64,000 nt of DNA from Notospermus geniculatus (lineage: Eukaryota; Nemertea; Pilidiophora; Heteronemertea; Lineidae): positions 40,814-104,813 of the forward strand of contig NMRB01000447.1 of the NCBI GenBank assembly GCA_002633025.1. Reading direction: 5' to 3'. This document shows positions 26,601-41,600 of this stretch, in pieces. Made by a program: the position numbers and the translations under genes. The notes beneath the pieces are model-generated. The model ran no database searches. It was not told where the DNA came from and saw only the letters and a program-made list of their open reading frames with translations. How positions within the stretch are numbered: the first letter of the stretch is position 1; each line of letters starts with the position of its first letter.

Positions 26601-29600
26601 ATTTTGTAACAGCAGAAGTGAGCCAATTTGGAATCCAGGTATATTGGAGGTACGGGCATTCTCTGAAGATGAAGGCTATTGATTATGTTATACGTACTGC
26701 ATCGATCAGTCGAAAACTTCCAGTGGAGTCAGTTCCATAGAAAAGAAACAAAAAATTGAAAAAACACCTGAAAGGTCGAACTGATCAAGTCTTATCTTCA
26801 ATTACTTCAACAACATGTTGTTAAGCTTGTCTGCTGCGGTAGAGAGTCTGTTGGCATTGATGCAGCAGACAGGTGAATAAAATAATTGCAAGAAAGAGAG
26901 AAAAATAATGACAGGAGTATTTTAAAGATGCATTGCGTGACGGACAGATGAATGGTGGCATTATGCGACAGACAGACAAACAATGGCATTGCATGACAGA
27001 CAGATGAACAATTGCATTTGTGACAGAGAAGATGAATAGTGGCATTGTGTGACAGATGGATGGATAATTGAATTTTGTGACAGACAGATGAATAGTGGGA
27101 TTGCGTGACAGATAGATGAATAATTTGCATGACAGATGAATAGTGGGATTGTGTGACAGACAGATGAATAATTGCACTGTGTGATAGACAGACGAATAGT
27201 GGTATTGTGTGACAGACAGATGAATAAGGTTATTGACAGTGTGTGACAGACAGATGAATAAGTGCATTATGTGACAGAAGATGAATAGTGGCATTGTGTG
27301 GCAGACAGACAGATGAACAACTGCACTGTGTGCAGACAGACAAACAATGGTATTGTGTGACAGACAGATTGATAGCAGTGGCATTGTGTCCAGATGAATG
27401 AATAATTGCTTTGCATGACAGACAGATAAATAATTGCATTGTGTGACAGACAGATGAATAGTGGCATTATTTGACAGATGGATGACTAGTGGCATTGTGT
27501 GACAGATGGATGAATAGTGTGTAACAATGAGATGAATAGTGGCAAAGACATAACCAGAAGATAAGTAGGCCTACGCAGTTGGACTTTGTGACAGTCAGAT
27601 GATTAGTGACAAGGTGTGACAGACAGATCAATGGTGGCACTGCATGCATCGTAAGAAACTCAAAGTATACTTGACCATGGTTAAGCTTCTAGTTCACTTG
27701 TGCTGGTATGACCAATCGTGTGATAATATCAAAATCCATTACATGACGTTAAGTACACCTTCCCCGGATGAAAGCAATAAGGAAATAATGCCCCCAGCAC
27801 CACAAAATGGATTCAGTTCAAGTTGCAGATCAATCCACCGGGAGATACGTAAGCTGGTGTCTGACATCCTGTCTGCATATCAGGTGTGGCCAATGTGACG
27901 GCAATATCAACACTGGAATCATTGACATAGAATGCTTCACACCTAAACACTGATTGAATCTGCTGAACATTTTATGTACTGCTATATGCACAAGAAACTG
28001 GTCATAGTAAAGTTGGTATGAACTGGGATTCATCAGGGATAGTATCACATTCTCAAAGTGTATTATTGGATAGATGAGAGCAGGAGTGTAACCTCAGCAG
28101 AATTATTGATATCATAGAGCAGAGAAAGAGACATAATGTCACAGAAAATCACGGGAAGTGGATTGGTTGGCAGGCTACTCAAAGAAACAAAGGAACAGTT
28201 CTTCCTAACTTTTAAAATGATTCCAAATCCAAGAGATGCACAACAGATCATTCATCGGCCATGCCTGGCAGTCCCAGATGATTGGATATTATTCTGTAAA
28301 ATCAGAGGATCTGCTGACTTATATTCAGGTGACACTCAGTCACGGTGGAAAAAATTGCTTTGAACATCCTGCTCATCACGTCTGACCATCTGGATGTGGC
28401 ACGGCAAAATCACTTCCTCTACCATGTCTTGCTAATCATGCTAATGGCGACCAGAGGCAGTCTGCCGGATCCATGGAGGAACAGGACATTATAGGGAATC
28501 CTCATCTGCGTGAAAGAATTGGTGTTCAAGGCACATGAATGATAGAATCACAGAATGAATTTCAGATGAAATTCATCAATGCTGAGCAATGCCAAGCAGA
28601 GAGAGATTTCTGCTCCATGTGAAAGGACAACCTATCGCCGACGGGGTCCCTTCACAAGAAGCTTCTACTCATCCAAGAACCTCTCAGACAAAGCTCCCCG
28701 TGATTGGTAATCAGCTTATGAGACCTGAGATAATAAGAGGCAATTGCTGGATACATGACAATTAATTTCTCCCTCTGCCTTCAGGGTGGAGGTGTGCTGG
28801 GTTTCATGTCAGACTGATGAGAAAGTCGAGTCTTTAATCTGCCGGGCAATCTGCAGGAGGCAGACTCGTAACGCTTCCTTTTGGTGGGACCCGGGGGAAG
28901 CACCAAATTCATTCCATGCAAGGTACCAAAAATTTATAAGCGAGCTGTATGATAGATAAATTTTTGATGCCAATGAGTAAAATCCAGGTTAGAAATCAGT
29001 TTACCTAGGCGATAATCGAATACCGTATCTGATCAAAATTTGTACCTTAGGAAATCGGTTTCTTTTAAATAGCCGTGGTTACACTACATAAAATCCCTGG
29101 GTTTTTGGGGGTCACACCTATGAATTGCCGGGCTTCAAGAAACCCGTGTCTGAAAAACACGTGTTTTTAAAACACGGCAAGCTCACCGTGCTTTTCGAAA
29201 TCCCCGTGATTTCGTTAGTTCTTAGCACGGCTACAGATGGCGCAGCCATTAAGTGATGTCGTTTTCGCACCTCCAATAATGTCTGCCAATATAGAAATGA
29301 CCGAAGAGTCAGTGCATGCAGCGCATCTGTCGCCGGGCTATTAACTACATGTAGTAGTGTGGCCTCTCGCCGGGCTTTTTGTACACACGGGTTTGACACG
29401 GGTCTGGAAAAACACGGGTATCTTCAACAGGTGTAACCGTAGCTTATGTTCCATCAAGGTGTCTTGCACATTCAGGGATATGAAAACTGAACACACTGTG
29501 CCAGGAAGTAAGATTTGCCATTTACCCAATACTGTGGCACGGTGACCACTAATTGCACATTTGGGCTCACGGTAGATTTACTCCATTAGAGATGTCATTG

Positions 29601-32600
29601 CCTTTCCTTTGGGGACTGATCCATTAGACGAATGTCAGAGTGTGTCATACTAGGTGTGACATATGGCTGCAATGGCCAAGACCTGAACAGCCATCCTGAG
29701 CAGGCAAAGGAAGGCTACCAGAATGTTTGTTTAGCTACAAGAAGCAAAGATGGCTGTGAATCTATATAGATGATTCTCGAATTCGCAGATCTGCACACTT
29801 CCACCGCAATTGCAACACAACCTCGATCTAAAACGAGCTGGCTTGACGCAATCCATGATTCAGCAATGGTCGACTCTGACGCAACATCGTCGAAGTCAGT
29901 GTCGTCAGGTTTTCTGCGTCATGTCACTCAGTTTCAGACCGAGGTCGTGGCTGCGATTTCGGCAGAAGTGCGCAGATCTTTCTCGTTTATGTCAATTTGA
30001 GAATTGTCTATAAGCTTACCTGCATACATGTTTGCTACAGTCCTTGATGACATCAATGCCATTAAATGACAATTTACATTTTGGAATGATTGGAATGATT
30101 GGTATGCAGCCGTGGTGCTTATCAACCAACTCAGGAATAACATGGTTCATGTGTTACAGAAACTCCCTGATGAGCAGATTATAATAGAGAGGGCAGATTC
30201 TGGTGTTTACAAGAGTTAGCAGGGATAATAAATTGACTCTCACAAAAAAAATCAATTTTGGCTATGAAATGCAATAAACAGTTTATTATCAATATTAATG
30301 GTAGGCTATTTCAATTATCTATTACCAGTAATTCATTATCGGATAATGCATTTGATAAATTGGTGCAATGGTCTCAAAGTGATTCTCACCTGCGTCAGCA
30401 ACATTCGTCAGCCAATCCTCACCCAATCTTAGCTAGATTTTCCCAATTTCATCAAAAATATTGGAACCAATACTTCCATATTGATTGTTCCGTATATCTC
30501 AATTTGTTGCCAAGGGGGACCAATCAGCATCATGTCCACAAGTCCAGTTAGCAATGGCTGAAACAGTACGCTAACGTAGATATCGAGCTAAAAAGAACTT
30601 ACCTGACAATGGTACCAGATGGAAAGCTCCAGATATTGCAACCCTGCTCTTCCTTTTCTCAAAAAATCCCGAAACTCTGCGGTTAATATAAAATGTTGCT
30701 AGGCTACGGGAATAGATTTCAGAGCTGGCGTAAATTGTAAATGGTAACACCTGTTAACTCTGCCAGGTTCCAAAGTGATGTGATTGAGCGAGTGAGCGTT
30801 GCTATAGCTGATACTCTTCCTGGGTTCATCATTATGGATTCTGTAGCAAGGAGGCTGAGCAATTTACGCCAGGTAGTGCGATCATGGGGAAAAGAACTGA
30901 AATATTGATCTGCTGTTCAGGAACATGACAATCAGGGGAGCCGGTTGAGATAATGATCAGAGTCAATAATTTGAGGTCTTCCTTTTCTCTGCTCGGGGCA
31001 GAAAGATGCAAATCCTTTTATAATTACACGGCGGAAATGTGTGATACTCAAGGTGACCTTGTCATTTCTGTTGACCTTGTGTAGCTTCCTCAAAAAGATT
31101 TGATGTGGAAAGCATACTGCCTGATGCAGCAGGCGTGGATCCAGGATTTTTGGCAGAGAGGGGTCAGGGCTGCTGAGGGCAGTCGTCAGTGTTTCCGTCA
31201 GAGGGTACGCAGGGTACGCTTGAGTACCCTCAAAGGAACAGAAAAGGGCCATTTCCTTTAATTTTATGGGGTTTTTGGCTGATTTTGAAGAACTGCATAC
31301 CCTCAAAAATATTTCTGGCAGAACCCCTGGTCGTTGCAGGCGGATTTTGGAGATGCGCGTGCTGATGGGGGGTCTGGGGGCCTCCCCCAGAAAATTTTGA
31401 AATCTAGAAGGCCACAGACATGATTTCCTGGCATCTCAGTATCAAAGCAGAAGCTTTATTCTTGCGTTTTTTTGCATATTGTCGCAAATTATTGAGAAAA
31501 AAAACAATTGGTGGTGGCAAGCAGGGGGTTCACGACCCCCAAAACCCCCCTCTGGATCCGTGCCTGTGTAGCTGATCTAACGTTGACTCTCAGAACTGAA
31601 CTACCTTCAGTTTAAAGACATAAAATTTCAAAAGGAGCTGGCCAGATAAGGGCAATGTAAGCGGATTCATGATTTGCCATCAATAGCCTTCTTCATGACA
31701 ACATCTCAAAGTTTCACTCTACGTAACAAGTCTCAAGTTATTCAACTCACAGAGCCGGAGAGGGTTAATCATGACTTGCGTCATTACTGGCAGGTCTGAA
31801 ATTTCAACTCTGACATTAGACATTGATTTTCCTGTCATTGGGTCATGGCGGAATATTTCTGGTCATGGCACTCCACGACAGATTGATCAGTGAGGATGAA
31901 TATAATACTATGGTTATTGCTGGTATTGATCCCGATGGGCAGGTTGCGAATGACAATCTCCATGATTTATGAACAGCATCATCTCAAAATCCACAGTTCA
32001 TTTGCCACAAATATACGGGAAGAGTGTGAGAAGCCTTTGTATTGGGATCAAGGTCATCTTTAGTTCCTTTCCATTTTAGAAGATTGGTGAATTTGATGTC
32101 CAGTGCATTACATGGACACCGTGGAGCGTTGTGGTGTAGTGGTTAGCGAGACGAACTCCTGATCAGAGGGTCCCGGGTTCGATTCCCAGTCCTGACCAAG
32201 AAAAAACATGCTCGCTTGTGACCTTGAGCATGTCACTTTGCCTCACTTTCTTCACCCCACCCAGGTGTAGCCTAAAAGGGGTACCTGGCTGGTTGAGATG
32301 GTCTATATGTGAATGTTAGTCCAAGAGCGCTGAAATCGGCTGCCGGGACTGTAATACTCCCCAAGGAGTGGAGAACTGAAATTGGAATGAACAGACCTAT
32401 AGCTGGGGTAACAATAGTGCAAAGCGCATTGAGCAGTTGTCCAACTGATAATGCACTATATAAGAACGGCATGTATGTGTGGGTTTCAAACACACCCAAA
32501 CCTACAAAAACCAATCTTATCACAACATAACGTAGGCCTACCGGTATTCAAAATCACCATGGCACCTTGTCAGGCAAATTCATTAATAGAAACCTGTCAT

Positions 32601-35600
32601 GATATAGAAACAGCAAACAGGCAACGGCTTCGGCCACAACCAACATTAATGGTAAATGGATTGATTGCTGAAGGAAGGAGACATTCTGACAAATACGACC
32701 CAAGTAATTCGAGTTAAAGTTCAGACTTGGTCTATAGCTCCACGCCATGGGGTACAAAATGACAAATTGGTGATGCTGACCATTGGGCCAACATGAACGC
32801 ATTTATGTAAATCTCCTCAGCAGGAATGACAATTTCCACATCATTCCATACCAAGTGAAAGAGTAATGTCAAATACACCTCTTGCTGTTTCATAGGATAT
32901 TTTCAGTCACCACACACGCAATCATGCATGTTCTGATAGAAAGGGCAATGATGAAAATAAATTGATTGGAGAAAACGTTCCATATGGAGGAAAAATAGTT
33001 AAAAACTAAAACAAACAGAGATGGGTATAAGAGAAGGGTAACCATAAAACACACTGGAAGTCAACATCAAGATTCTCTAAAAAAAAAGATGTATTTTACA
33101 AAATATAATCAATACCTTGTGCACAACACATCGCAGCCGCTGCATCCTTGAACTGTGCATTGGATACGTGCAACACCGATATGGATGGGCCGATCCGACG
33201 TGCAAGGCAAGCCTGTAGGACTGTCGTGCACTCCGCCCCAACTCCCTGGTGACAGGCCATTCATTCTGAACGGCACAACAAATGGGCATTTGGTTTTAGT
33301 GTAATCAATAAAGAACGATGCCTTTATTTGGAGAATGGCTGATAGAACAGAGAAATGCTGGCATTCATCAACACTAATCAGCATTCCCATGGGAAAAACA
33401 GTGGTTTAAAGAAGAAATAAATAAGAGAGTTTTTGTCTACCACATTCGCCTAACACGCTAATGAGATGTTCAAAAATCTTGAGAATGAGGTGAATTCTTA
33501 TTGGAAATTAGGTTTAATCACATTGGTTATGTGCTTCTGGTAGGTCGACTTGAAAGTGCCAGCCTGAAGAAGACCCCGCCGTTGGGGTCGAAAATTTGCT
33601 AAGATTCTGGAAATTGACTTCCTGTTTATCATCATTTTGTGTGTCAATTTTTGTGCTTTCTCTTTCTTTGGATATCAACATACACTGGATGTTGTACTGA
33701 TTTTAACCCATGTGCCACAAGTCTTGCACCTTGGTAACATCATGCTTAAATGTTGAATGAGAAATAACCAAAGGAAATGCGAAAATGCAGTATAAAGTTA
33801 ACGTAAAATGGAGCAAACCGTTGTCGGACAAAAGTTGGGGACATAGATACCAAAGAAAACATCAAAATGTAAAATGTGGTCATCAAAAAGGGACTTACTT
33901 TTCCAGACTTAGTCAGTAACTGTAACGACATATCAGGTCACTGTTATCATTTCAGTTCGGCATTTCCTAGTTTTCTTCAGGTTAATTCTGAAGCACAGCT
34001 GAATAGGAGGACCTGAGATTTTTGTTTCTTCAATGATCTGTGCATGTCGACTACCTTTCCAAGACCACTAGTGAAGATGTTATACTCTTGAGAGCAGTAT
34101 ACACAAGTCAAGCCAAGAACATAATTTATACACTGACCGAATCTTAGCACGTTCAAAAAAAGCGTGCACTGGAAAATATAACCATCACTCACTGCAATTT
34201 CAAGGATATAGGTAGAGAAATTGAACTTGCAATCTACAAGGTATAGAAATCATTTTGTTCAACATAGAGATACATGTAGGACCAATGAGGTCTAGGGTCT
34301 AGGACTTGCATCCTGAGAATCCCAGGGCTTTGCGCTCGCTCCTTTTGCAACCGGTCATGCTAATTACCGTCCACCACCGTCTACCACCGTCCTCCACCGT
34401 CCACCACCCTTTTTGTACTGTTATTGTACAGTTTTTCACCTCAATATTTATTCAAAACATCTTTTCTTTATCTCTCTCTCAAACAATAATGTAAACCGCA
34501 TCAAAATCGCTGACAATATCACAGAATTTTCTGTTTTTTTTTCATCGTCCACCACCACGATTCGTCAGTCAGCGCCACCATCGGGTGGTGAGTTCAAGAA
34601 CTACATTGCCATCAAACCTGGTTCCATAGGCGTCCGAGGGTGGCGCTGATTGAAGAATCGTGGTGGTGGACGATGACAAAAAACAGAATATTCTCAGCGA
34701 TTCTGATGCGGTTTACATTATTTTTTGAGAGAAAGATAAAGAAAAGATGTTTTAAATAAATATGGAGGTGGAAGACTGTACAATAACAGTGCAAAAAGGG
34801 TGGTGGACGGTGGAGGACGGTGGTAGACGGTAATTAGCATGACCCTTTGCAACCATTGAGGGAGGGTACGACCGTAAATGACCTGAGATTCTCAGGATGT
34901 AGGACTTGAAGAATCTTGAAAAACAGAAGGGGAGGACAGGAGTTGATGCGATGAAATTTACGTAACACTTGCAAAAAAATAATTGATTGAGGGCTGTCTA
35001 TATATCCCATTTGATTCCTTAATGTGCTTTTGGAAAGTCATCCAGAACAATTCTAACTCATTGTTGTTGGTGCTTACAACTCTCTTCACTGACACTGTAC
35101 CAACCTAAATTACAATTTCATATTCCAAAACGAACTTTGCAACAGCTGCAAAAGCCAACAACAACAATACAATAATGATACAATCTTGCATGCACTGCAT
35201 ATTAGTTATTCAAAATGCATTTCTACTCTACAGAACGCAATCAGCCATATTGAAGCTTTGACATTTACATCCTGATTTGTAGATATTTTTTGCCTATAGA
35301 ATGACATATCATATTTTTTCAAACAGCTGCAAAAGCCACTTAAAGGCATGCAATGAAGAAACGTTGGCATGCCGTCACTATTTTTACATTATATCACAAA
35401 TACATAACACCAAAAATATACAACTCAAAAATCACCAATTTTTCTGTATGTTCAACAGCACGTTATGGCCAAACCGTTCAACCAATTACTAATTTCTCTA
35501 GCAATGTGGAAAGATGAGGTCTTTTTCTAAACAATGACATTTGTTACAGCTTTCAATTTCATTTGCTCCGAGCAGATGGTGCTGACAATCAGTTTTTCCA

Positions 35601-38600
35601 TATTTGGAAATGTGGTATTTACATAAGGCGGTCAAATCCTGGAATCCTCATGACACAACCAATGAGAGCCAAGACATCGGTTGCCATTCTTGGAAGTTTG
35701 CTAGAGTGCCATCTTATGGGAACAAAGTAAACTTATCACCCGGGAAGCTGGCTGTACAAAATGCCGAAAACGAAGCCAAAAGAACCCATCTTTGGAGTGC
35801 TATATCTAACCTATTTCGGGGAACTGACTCGTCAGGCAAGTCTCATGTTGTAGGAAAAGACTTCAAGTTTCTATTATTAAAGATATAGAAACCACAAGAA
35901 AATGCTGGGGTGATAGCGTTATTTATTGAAAGAAAATTGCCAGATTTGCGGGTTTCGAGTTGTATATCATATTTGGTGTTATATAATTATTTTTGATTAT
36001 ATTCAATAAGATGCAGTTACGTGAGTGTGTCATGCAGATCATTTTAATGCTCTTACTGAGTCTGTTATTTCAGATGTAGGCTGAAGAAAACGAACAAATT
36101 AGGGTTCAATTGCCCCACTAACTTTTACCTATCACTCCACAACCCTGGGGAGAACTTCATGTGTGTAAAACTGGAGTGCCATCTAGCACGCAGCAATGAA
36201 ACTCAGCAGACAGGTGCTCCATTGAGGAATGACATTGATTGATAGTCCACTATTGCCACTATGGCCCTCTAGTTGTTAAATACATAACCTCCACATCATG
36301 GGAGGCAATGCCATTTCTCTGCACCATCCACACAAGTCATTACGCCAAAGATCGTACGACCAACCCTTTTAGTCAAAGCAATTGGTGCCAACCCAGTAAA
36401 ACATTTTGTTACCATGGTTACTGTTCTAGCTGCCACCACGCTCCTAATTTCAATCGCTCGTGTTTGGAAACTTAACCCTTCCAGTGTCTTCAGAGTAAGA
36501 CATCAGGGTCCGAGACATTGCTGTCTGCCTGATTCCATCCACAGGGAGTAAGCAAACATGGACGATTATTAGAGCGTTCTCCTCACCACTCATTGGAGGG
36601 TGGAGAAGAACATGTACTTGGCCCGACTCGAGTTGCGTTCTCAGCGTTCGAGACTGCCGTTTAGTCAACAACTACATGAACAAGGTCAGCACGAGTGTGG
36701 TCAAGAAGAACAAGGATTCGAATACGCCCTGTATGACTGTTTGATGATAAAGCATGCAGCACACTGGCCGCCATCTTCGGCATCCAGAGGCGTTTTTTCG
36801 ACGCCAATGTCCGAATGCCAGAAAAATCCCCAATGTGCTATGAATGGAATCTGGAGAACGCCGCCGGACACCACTGAACTCCAGATATCAAACATGTTCA
36901 GGGATCAAAGTTCATTTTCTGAAAAAGCAGATTTTGGTCGAACAGGCCAAAAAATCAAGTCGCACACAATACAAAATGCATTAGAACATCAATTTTTTTG
37001 GTCGCACAGAGCAAAATCCAGGTCGCATTTTAGACCAAATGGTCATGAACTTTGAACCCTGATGTTTGATTTTGGATGCCTGTGAACTCCCGAAGCAGCC
37101 AAGTGTGCTACCGATGGCCAGACTTGGAGTCGGCGGTGAGGCTTTGGCCAATCAGCTTGCCTCTTGATGTCGCATGATTTCAAAATGGCAGCCTCAACGG
37201 CCCGAAAATATGCTACTGAACGCCAAGTTTGGGCAGGTGTGCTCTCACCAGGATCCACTGGCACCAACTCTGGTGTCGAGAGGCGTTCAGTCGAATGCTT
37301 CTGGACGCCAGATTTGGTGGCCAGTGTGCTGTTAGCTTAAGCGGTCGAGTTTGACCACAGGACTGGAAGAAGACAGTGCTTGTCTTACCTGCTCCTTATC
37401 ATCCTGTGTTTTGGGGGAGAGAGTGCATTGTACCAACAGATACCCCATGTAGTCCTCTTTACTCTTCGGGTCACTCAGCATCAGTTTCAGTTCTTGAGGC
37501 CTGGAATAAAGAAATCAATGCAGCTGGAACGCAAACTGGAATGCAGGACAGAAACTAACAATTACCTTGTTTACACTACATAAAAGTCTGGGCTCAGCCC
37601 GGGCTTTTTGCGTTTACACCTATGAATCGCCGTGTCTAAATAAAGCCCGGGCTTTTAAAACCCATACATGCCACGTACATGCTCAAAAAGCCCGGGCTTA
37701 TTTCAGACCTGGGATTCGAAAAGCCCGGGCTTTGTCAGACAGGTGTAACCACACCTAATATGGCATTTAAACCTCATTCACCCTTTATCATTACATAATC
37801 TGTTACTCAAGCAGAGTGTTATTTACACTTCCATCTTTTTCCTTTTTTTGCAAGGTTTGAGTTGTAACCAATGGCAACCGCAAAGGACCATTGGCATTCC
37901 ATTGTTAAGCCCATGGATCTCCAATTGACTGCATAAAGTGGGGAATCCAACTGTGATTTTCAACCTGATTTAGCTTCGCGACTTGCTTTGCAACTGTGTC
38001 GCGTTGCAACTGGGCACTTGATCGCCGTAGTGGACTAAACGTGATTTTCACCAATGGCAAAGATGTGATCACTTTCAGTCGGCGACCGGTATCAGTTCCT
38101 TGCGGTTGTATTCAATCGCAGCACGGACCTGTATACTGACGGGATAGGCAACTCTGACGTCGCCAACTGCACAACGCTACGTGATGACGTACGCCACCTG
38201 TGTTAGGATTGACAGCGCCGGCAGGCCAGCTGGCTGAGCCTTTATATGCTGGTGACCACCAAAAAACGGTGATATCGTAAAAAGTAATTCGTTTCATACT
38301 TAAATTTAGGTACCATGACATTCAGTATTGATCTATCGAAACGATGTGGGCCAATTTACCGACATATTATCCAATCGTTTCTTGTTTACTTCAACTGAAA
38401 AGTGCAGACATTTCTCGAATAAATGCACGGCCGCCATCTTGAATCGGCCGGCTTCATGAAGGCTGATCATCGGCGGTCATTTTTAAGCGGCGATTAATCC
38501 ATAACCTGTCAAATTCTAAACATAAAACCTTACGTCATAAAAGCCTGTTCCTTCCTTTAACGATTCAACGACTTTTAAAAAGAAAGTTATGCCTTCACAG

Positions 38601-41600
38601 TAGAGAAAATGCAGCATTAACACAGGTGGTTACGTCACACACCCGAGTTGCCTATCCCGTCAGTATACAGGTCCGTGGTGAGAGGGAAGTTCGTTCCAGA
38701 GGAGAGGAGCAGAAGAAACAGCTCCATCGCTGTACGAGGTCTTAGTACGGCATACCAGCAGCTGACCCCCATTACAAAACAATTCTAGGAAAATATCAAA
38801 TGCTAATTAAAATGCAAAAGGTCGTTACAAATGATAGATTTAAGACGTCGGTAATCTGCAATTCGAGCAGATCGAACGGCTGGCACAGAAGTACGATTAT
38901 CCCAGGCATTTCGGGCCTAGACGTAAGGCCCCGATTACATAGAGATATACGCTATTCGGTATTCTAGGCACGTTTCATAGGGCACGCGTATAGTTTGAAT
39001 CGAGCAAGGTTATTGCCATGAGTGGTTTACATAAGACTAAACTATTCTGAGGGCACGCTATTCGCTTTTTGTTCGTATTGTGCATGTCCATTTTTTTACC
39101 GTATACCGAATACCGAATAGCGTATAGTAGCTCTATGTAATCGGGGCCTAATGAGATAGATGTAGGCGTGGGTGACTGTGATAAGTACGGTCCGTGAAAA
39201 AAAAACTGAAAAAAATGGCAGAGACTCGCGAAAATATCCTGCCGTGAATATGCCTATAATTCTTGATTCGCGAAAATTCCCAGCCGCGAAATTATCTTGC
39301 TTTACAGTATGCTAAACTGAAAACCACTCGGTTTGGCCTTAGCAAAAATGAAATTCCTATAAAAATATTAGAGTAACTTACACATTGATGTCTAAGGTTG
39401 TAAAGTCAATCTCAGCACAACCCATCATATCATCGTGTAGACCACGGTCATAATCGTACACCTTCACCGTGATAGTCTTGAACGGATCTTCAATGGGCAT
39501 AGAGAACTTCTCATTCCATATCGGATTGAGGTTCTTGAACATTGTGCGACTTTTGAACAGCAGTTTACCATCTTGTTTGAATTTCACGTAGGGATCGCTT
39601 GTACCTGAAAGACAGAGCTCTTATGAAAGAAACAGTTCCCATTTATTCAAAGAAGAAATTAATTACTCCAATCTTCATGTCGTTGAGAACTAACAGGATT
39701 GGTATGCCTTGCAGCAGATTGGGGTTTTTTTCATGACGGACTTATTCTTGTATCTGATTCTGAGATCTTTTTTTTTCATGACAGACTTTGTATTTGATTC
39801 TGGGTGCTGTAGGTGAACCTTAGAATACCGTGATGAATAAACAATATTTTTAATGGACTTCACTTCAATCGGGTCTTATGGCACCACTCGAAACCAAAAG
39901 TGACATGCAAAAAGCTCAATTTTTAGCAGAATACTCCTTGCATTGCCTTGGAGAATATTTCTACTAAAAGAAATCGATGAAAAGAGTGCTAAATAAAGAA
40001 GAAGTGCGGAGTCAATTCTTACCACAGCTGTCTCTGACAACAAGGTCTTTTCCTTCCTTGAGCACAACTTCCAGCTGATAAAATGGATGACTTCTGAGGG
40101 CATTCATTCGCTGTCGTAAAACTCCTGCCTCCTGGAAAGACAAAACGAATGAAACTTTGAATATTTTTTGCTACCACAAAATGGAAATGTTTTCGTCATG
40201 AAAGCCAGTAGGTGAAGTCCGTTTCTCAGATCTTGAACATGAAGGTTCCGCGTTTTTGGAATCCAAAACCAGCCGTGACGTCCTCCAGTACCATGTATGT
40301 AAATGTGAGTTCACAACTGAAGTGCAAAGTATGTTCACAACTATATCGTATTGGTGAAAATGTGAATGACACCTCATGAAATCAATTCACACATTACCAC
40401 AGGGAGTGCCATCTAGCAGTTAAAGAGCACCGAGTTTTGACCTCTTATCAAACACAGATTCGTTTGAAATTCTCTTAATGAATTATGCAAAGGTTGTGGT
40501 AAAAGACATGCTTGATGTACAGAAACTATACAACATCAAAGATTAGCATATTCGCAAAAGACATTTTGAACTGAAGCAGCTACAGAATCCTTTTCACCGC
40601 AGTCGAATCATGTCAAGGAAGTTCAAAAGGATTCGATGTTCATACATACCAAATATTGCATACTCGTAAGTTCAGATTCATTTAGGAGGTTTCGAGATCG
40701 GTCTTTTGGTTGGTTAAGATTGGGAAGAAACTTTGCCATTACTACTGTGGACGACATGCTGTTCATCACTCAGCTGCATTTAAAAGGTTCCTGTTCGAAT
40801 TCTCCTCTTTTGAAGACTGCAATGTCTCCAAGCAAGAACGGATCAGATTTCTGATTCACCATGATGCTTGTGGTGATAGAGAGATCTTATTTTATACCTC
40901 CATGAAAAAACCCAACCAGCCCACTTTCTTGACACTGGATTGGGAAAATTATCACTAAGTGCTCTCTGCAATGACACTGAACGATTGAGGCAGCAACCAA
41001 TGGCAAGTAGTGAAAGTCAGTCTCCCGACCGATGATTAGCTCTTGGTGTGGCAAGACTGAGTTGGAAATTGGCAATAACTTCAGCCTGCAACTGTGGCCT
41101 TGTTCCTATCCAACCAATGCCAACGGAAGTGACCATTTTACCCGCCATTTTAGCAATAGCTGAGCGGCCTACCAAGTTTCACACTACCAAACACCAACAG
41201 GTTGGAATGCCAGAGCCCGCCATCAATTAAATGATGACACCCCATCAATCAATTGCACGAGTTTGCTAATTAGCACAGATGAATAATGATGTGCTAAGGG
41301 AGAACTTCTCATCATCCTGATGATTAGTCAAATCAATGGGATCAAACACTTGTACTACATCCTGTTAGATATGAATGGATCCAATGGAGGTATCAATAGA
41401 CAAATCCGAAATTGATGAATTATAAATCAATCAGCGCATCTACCGTGGCCAATAAAGCGGGGAATCCACCTGTGATTTTCAACCTGATTTTGCTTTGCGA
41501 CTTACTTTGCAACTGGGTTGCGTTGCAAATGGGCACTCGATCGTCGTAGTGGACTAGCTAGATATGATTTTTACCAATGGCAAAGATGTGATCAATTTCA

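Noticed and set aside
26821-27495. 224-codon minus-strand open frame
   Set aside because: It is a translation of the 28-30-bp minisatellite, with the same short peptide repeated.
32125-32198. tRNA gene
   Set aside because: A and B boxes are present, but the acceptor stem does not pair and a SINE body follows.
36600-37055. 151-codon plus-strand frame
   Set aside because: It runs through one MITE and into a nested MITE; no protein-like conservation.
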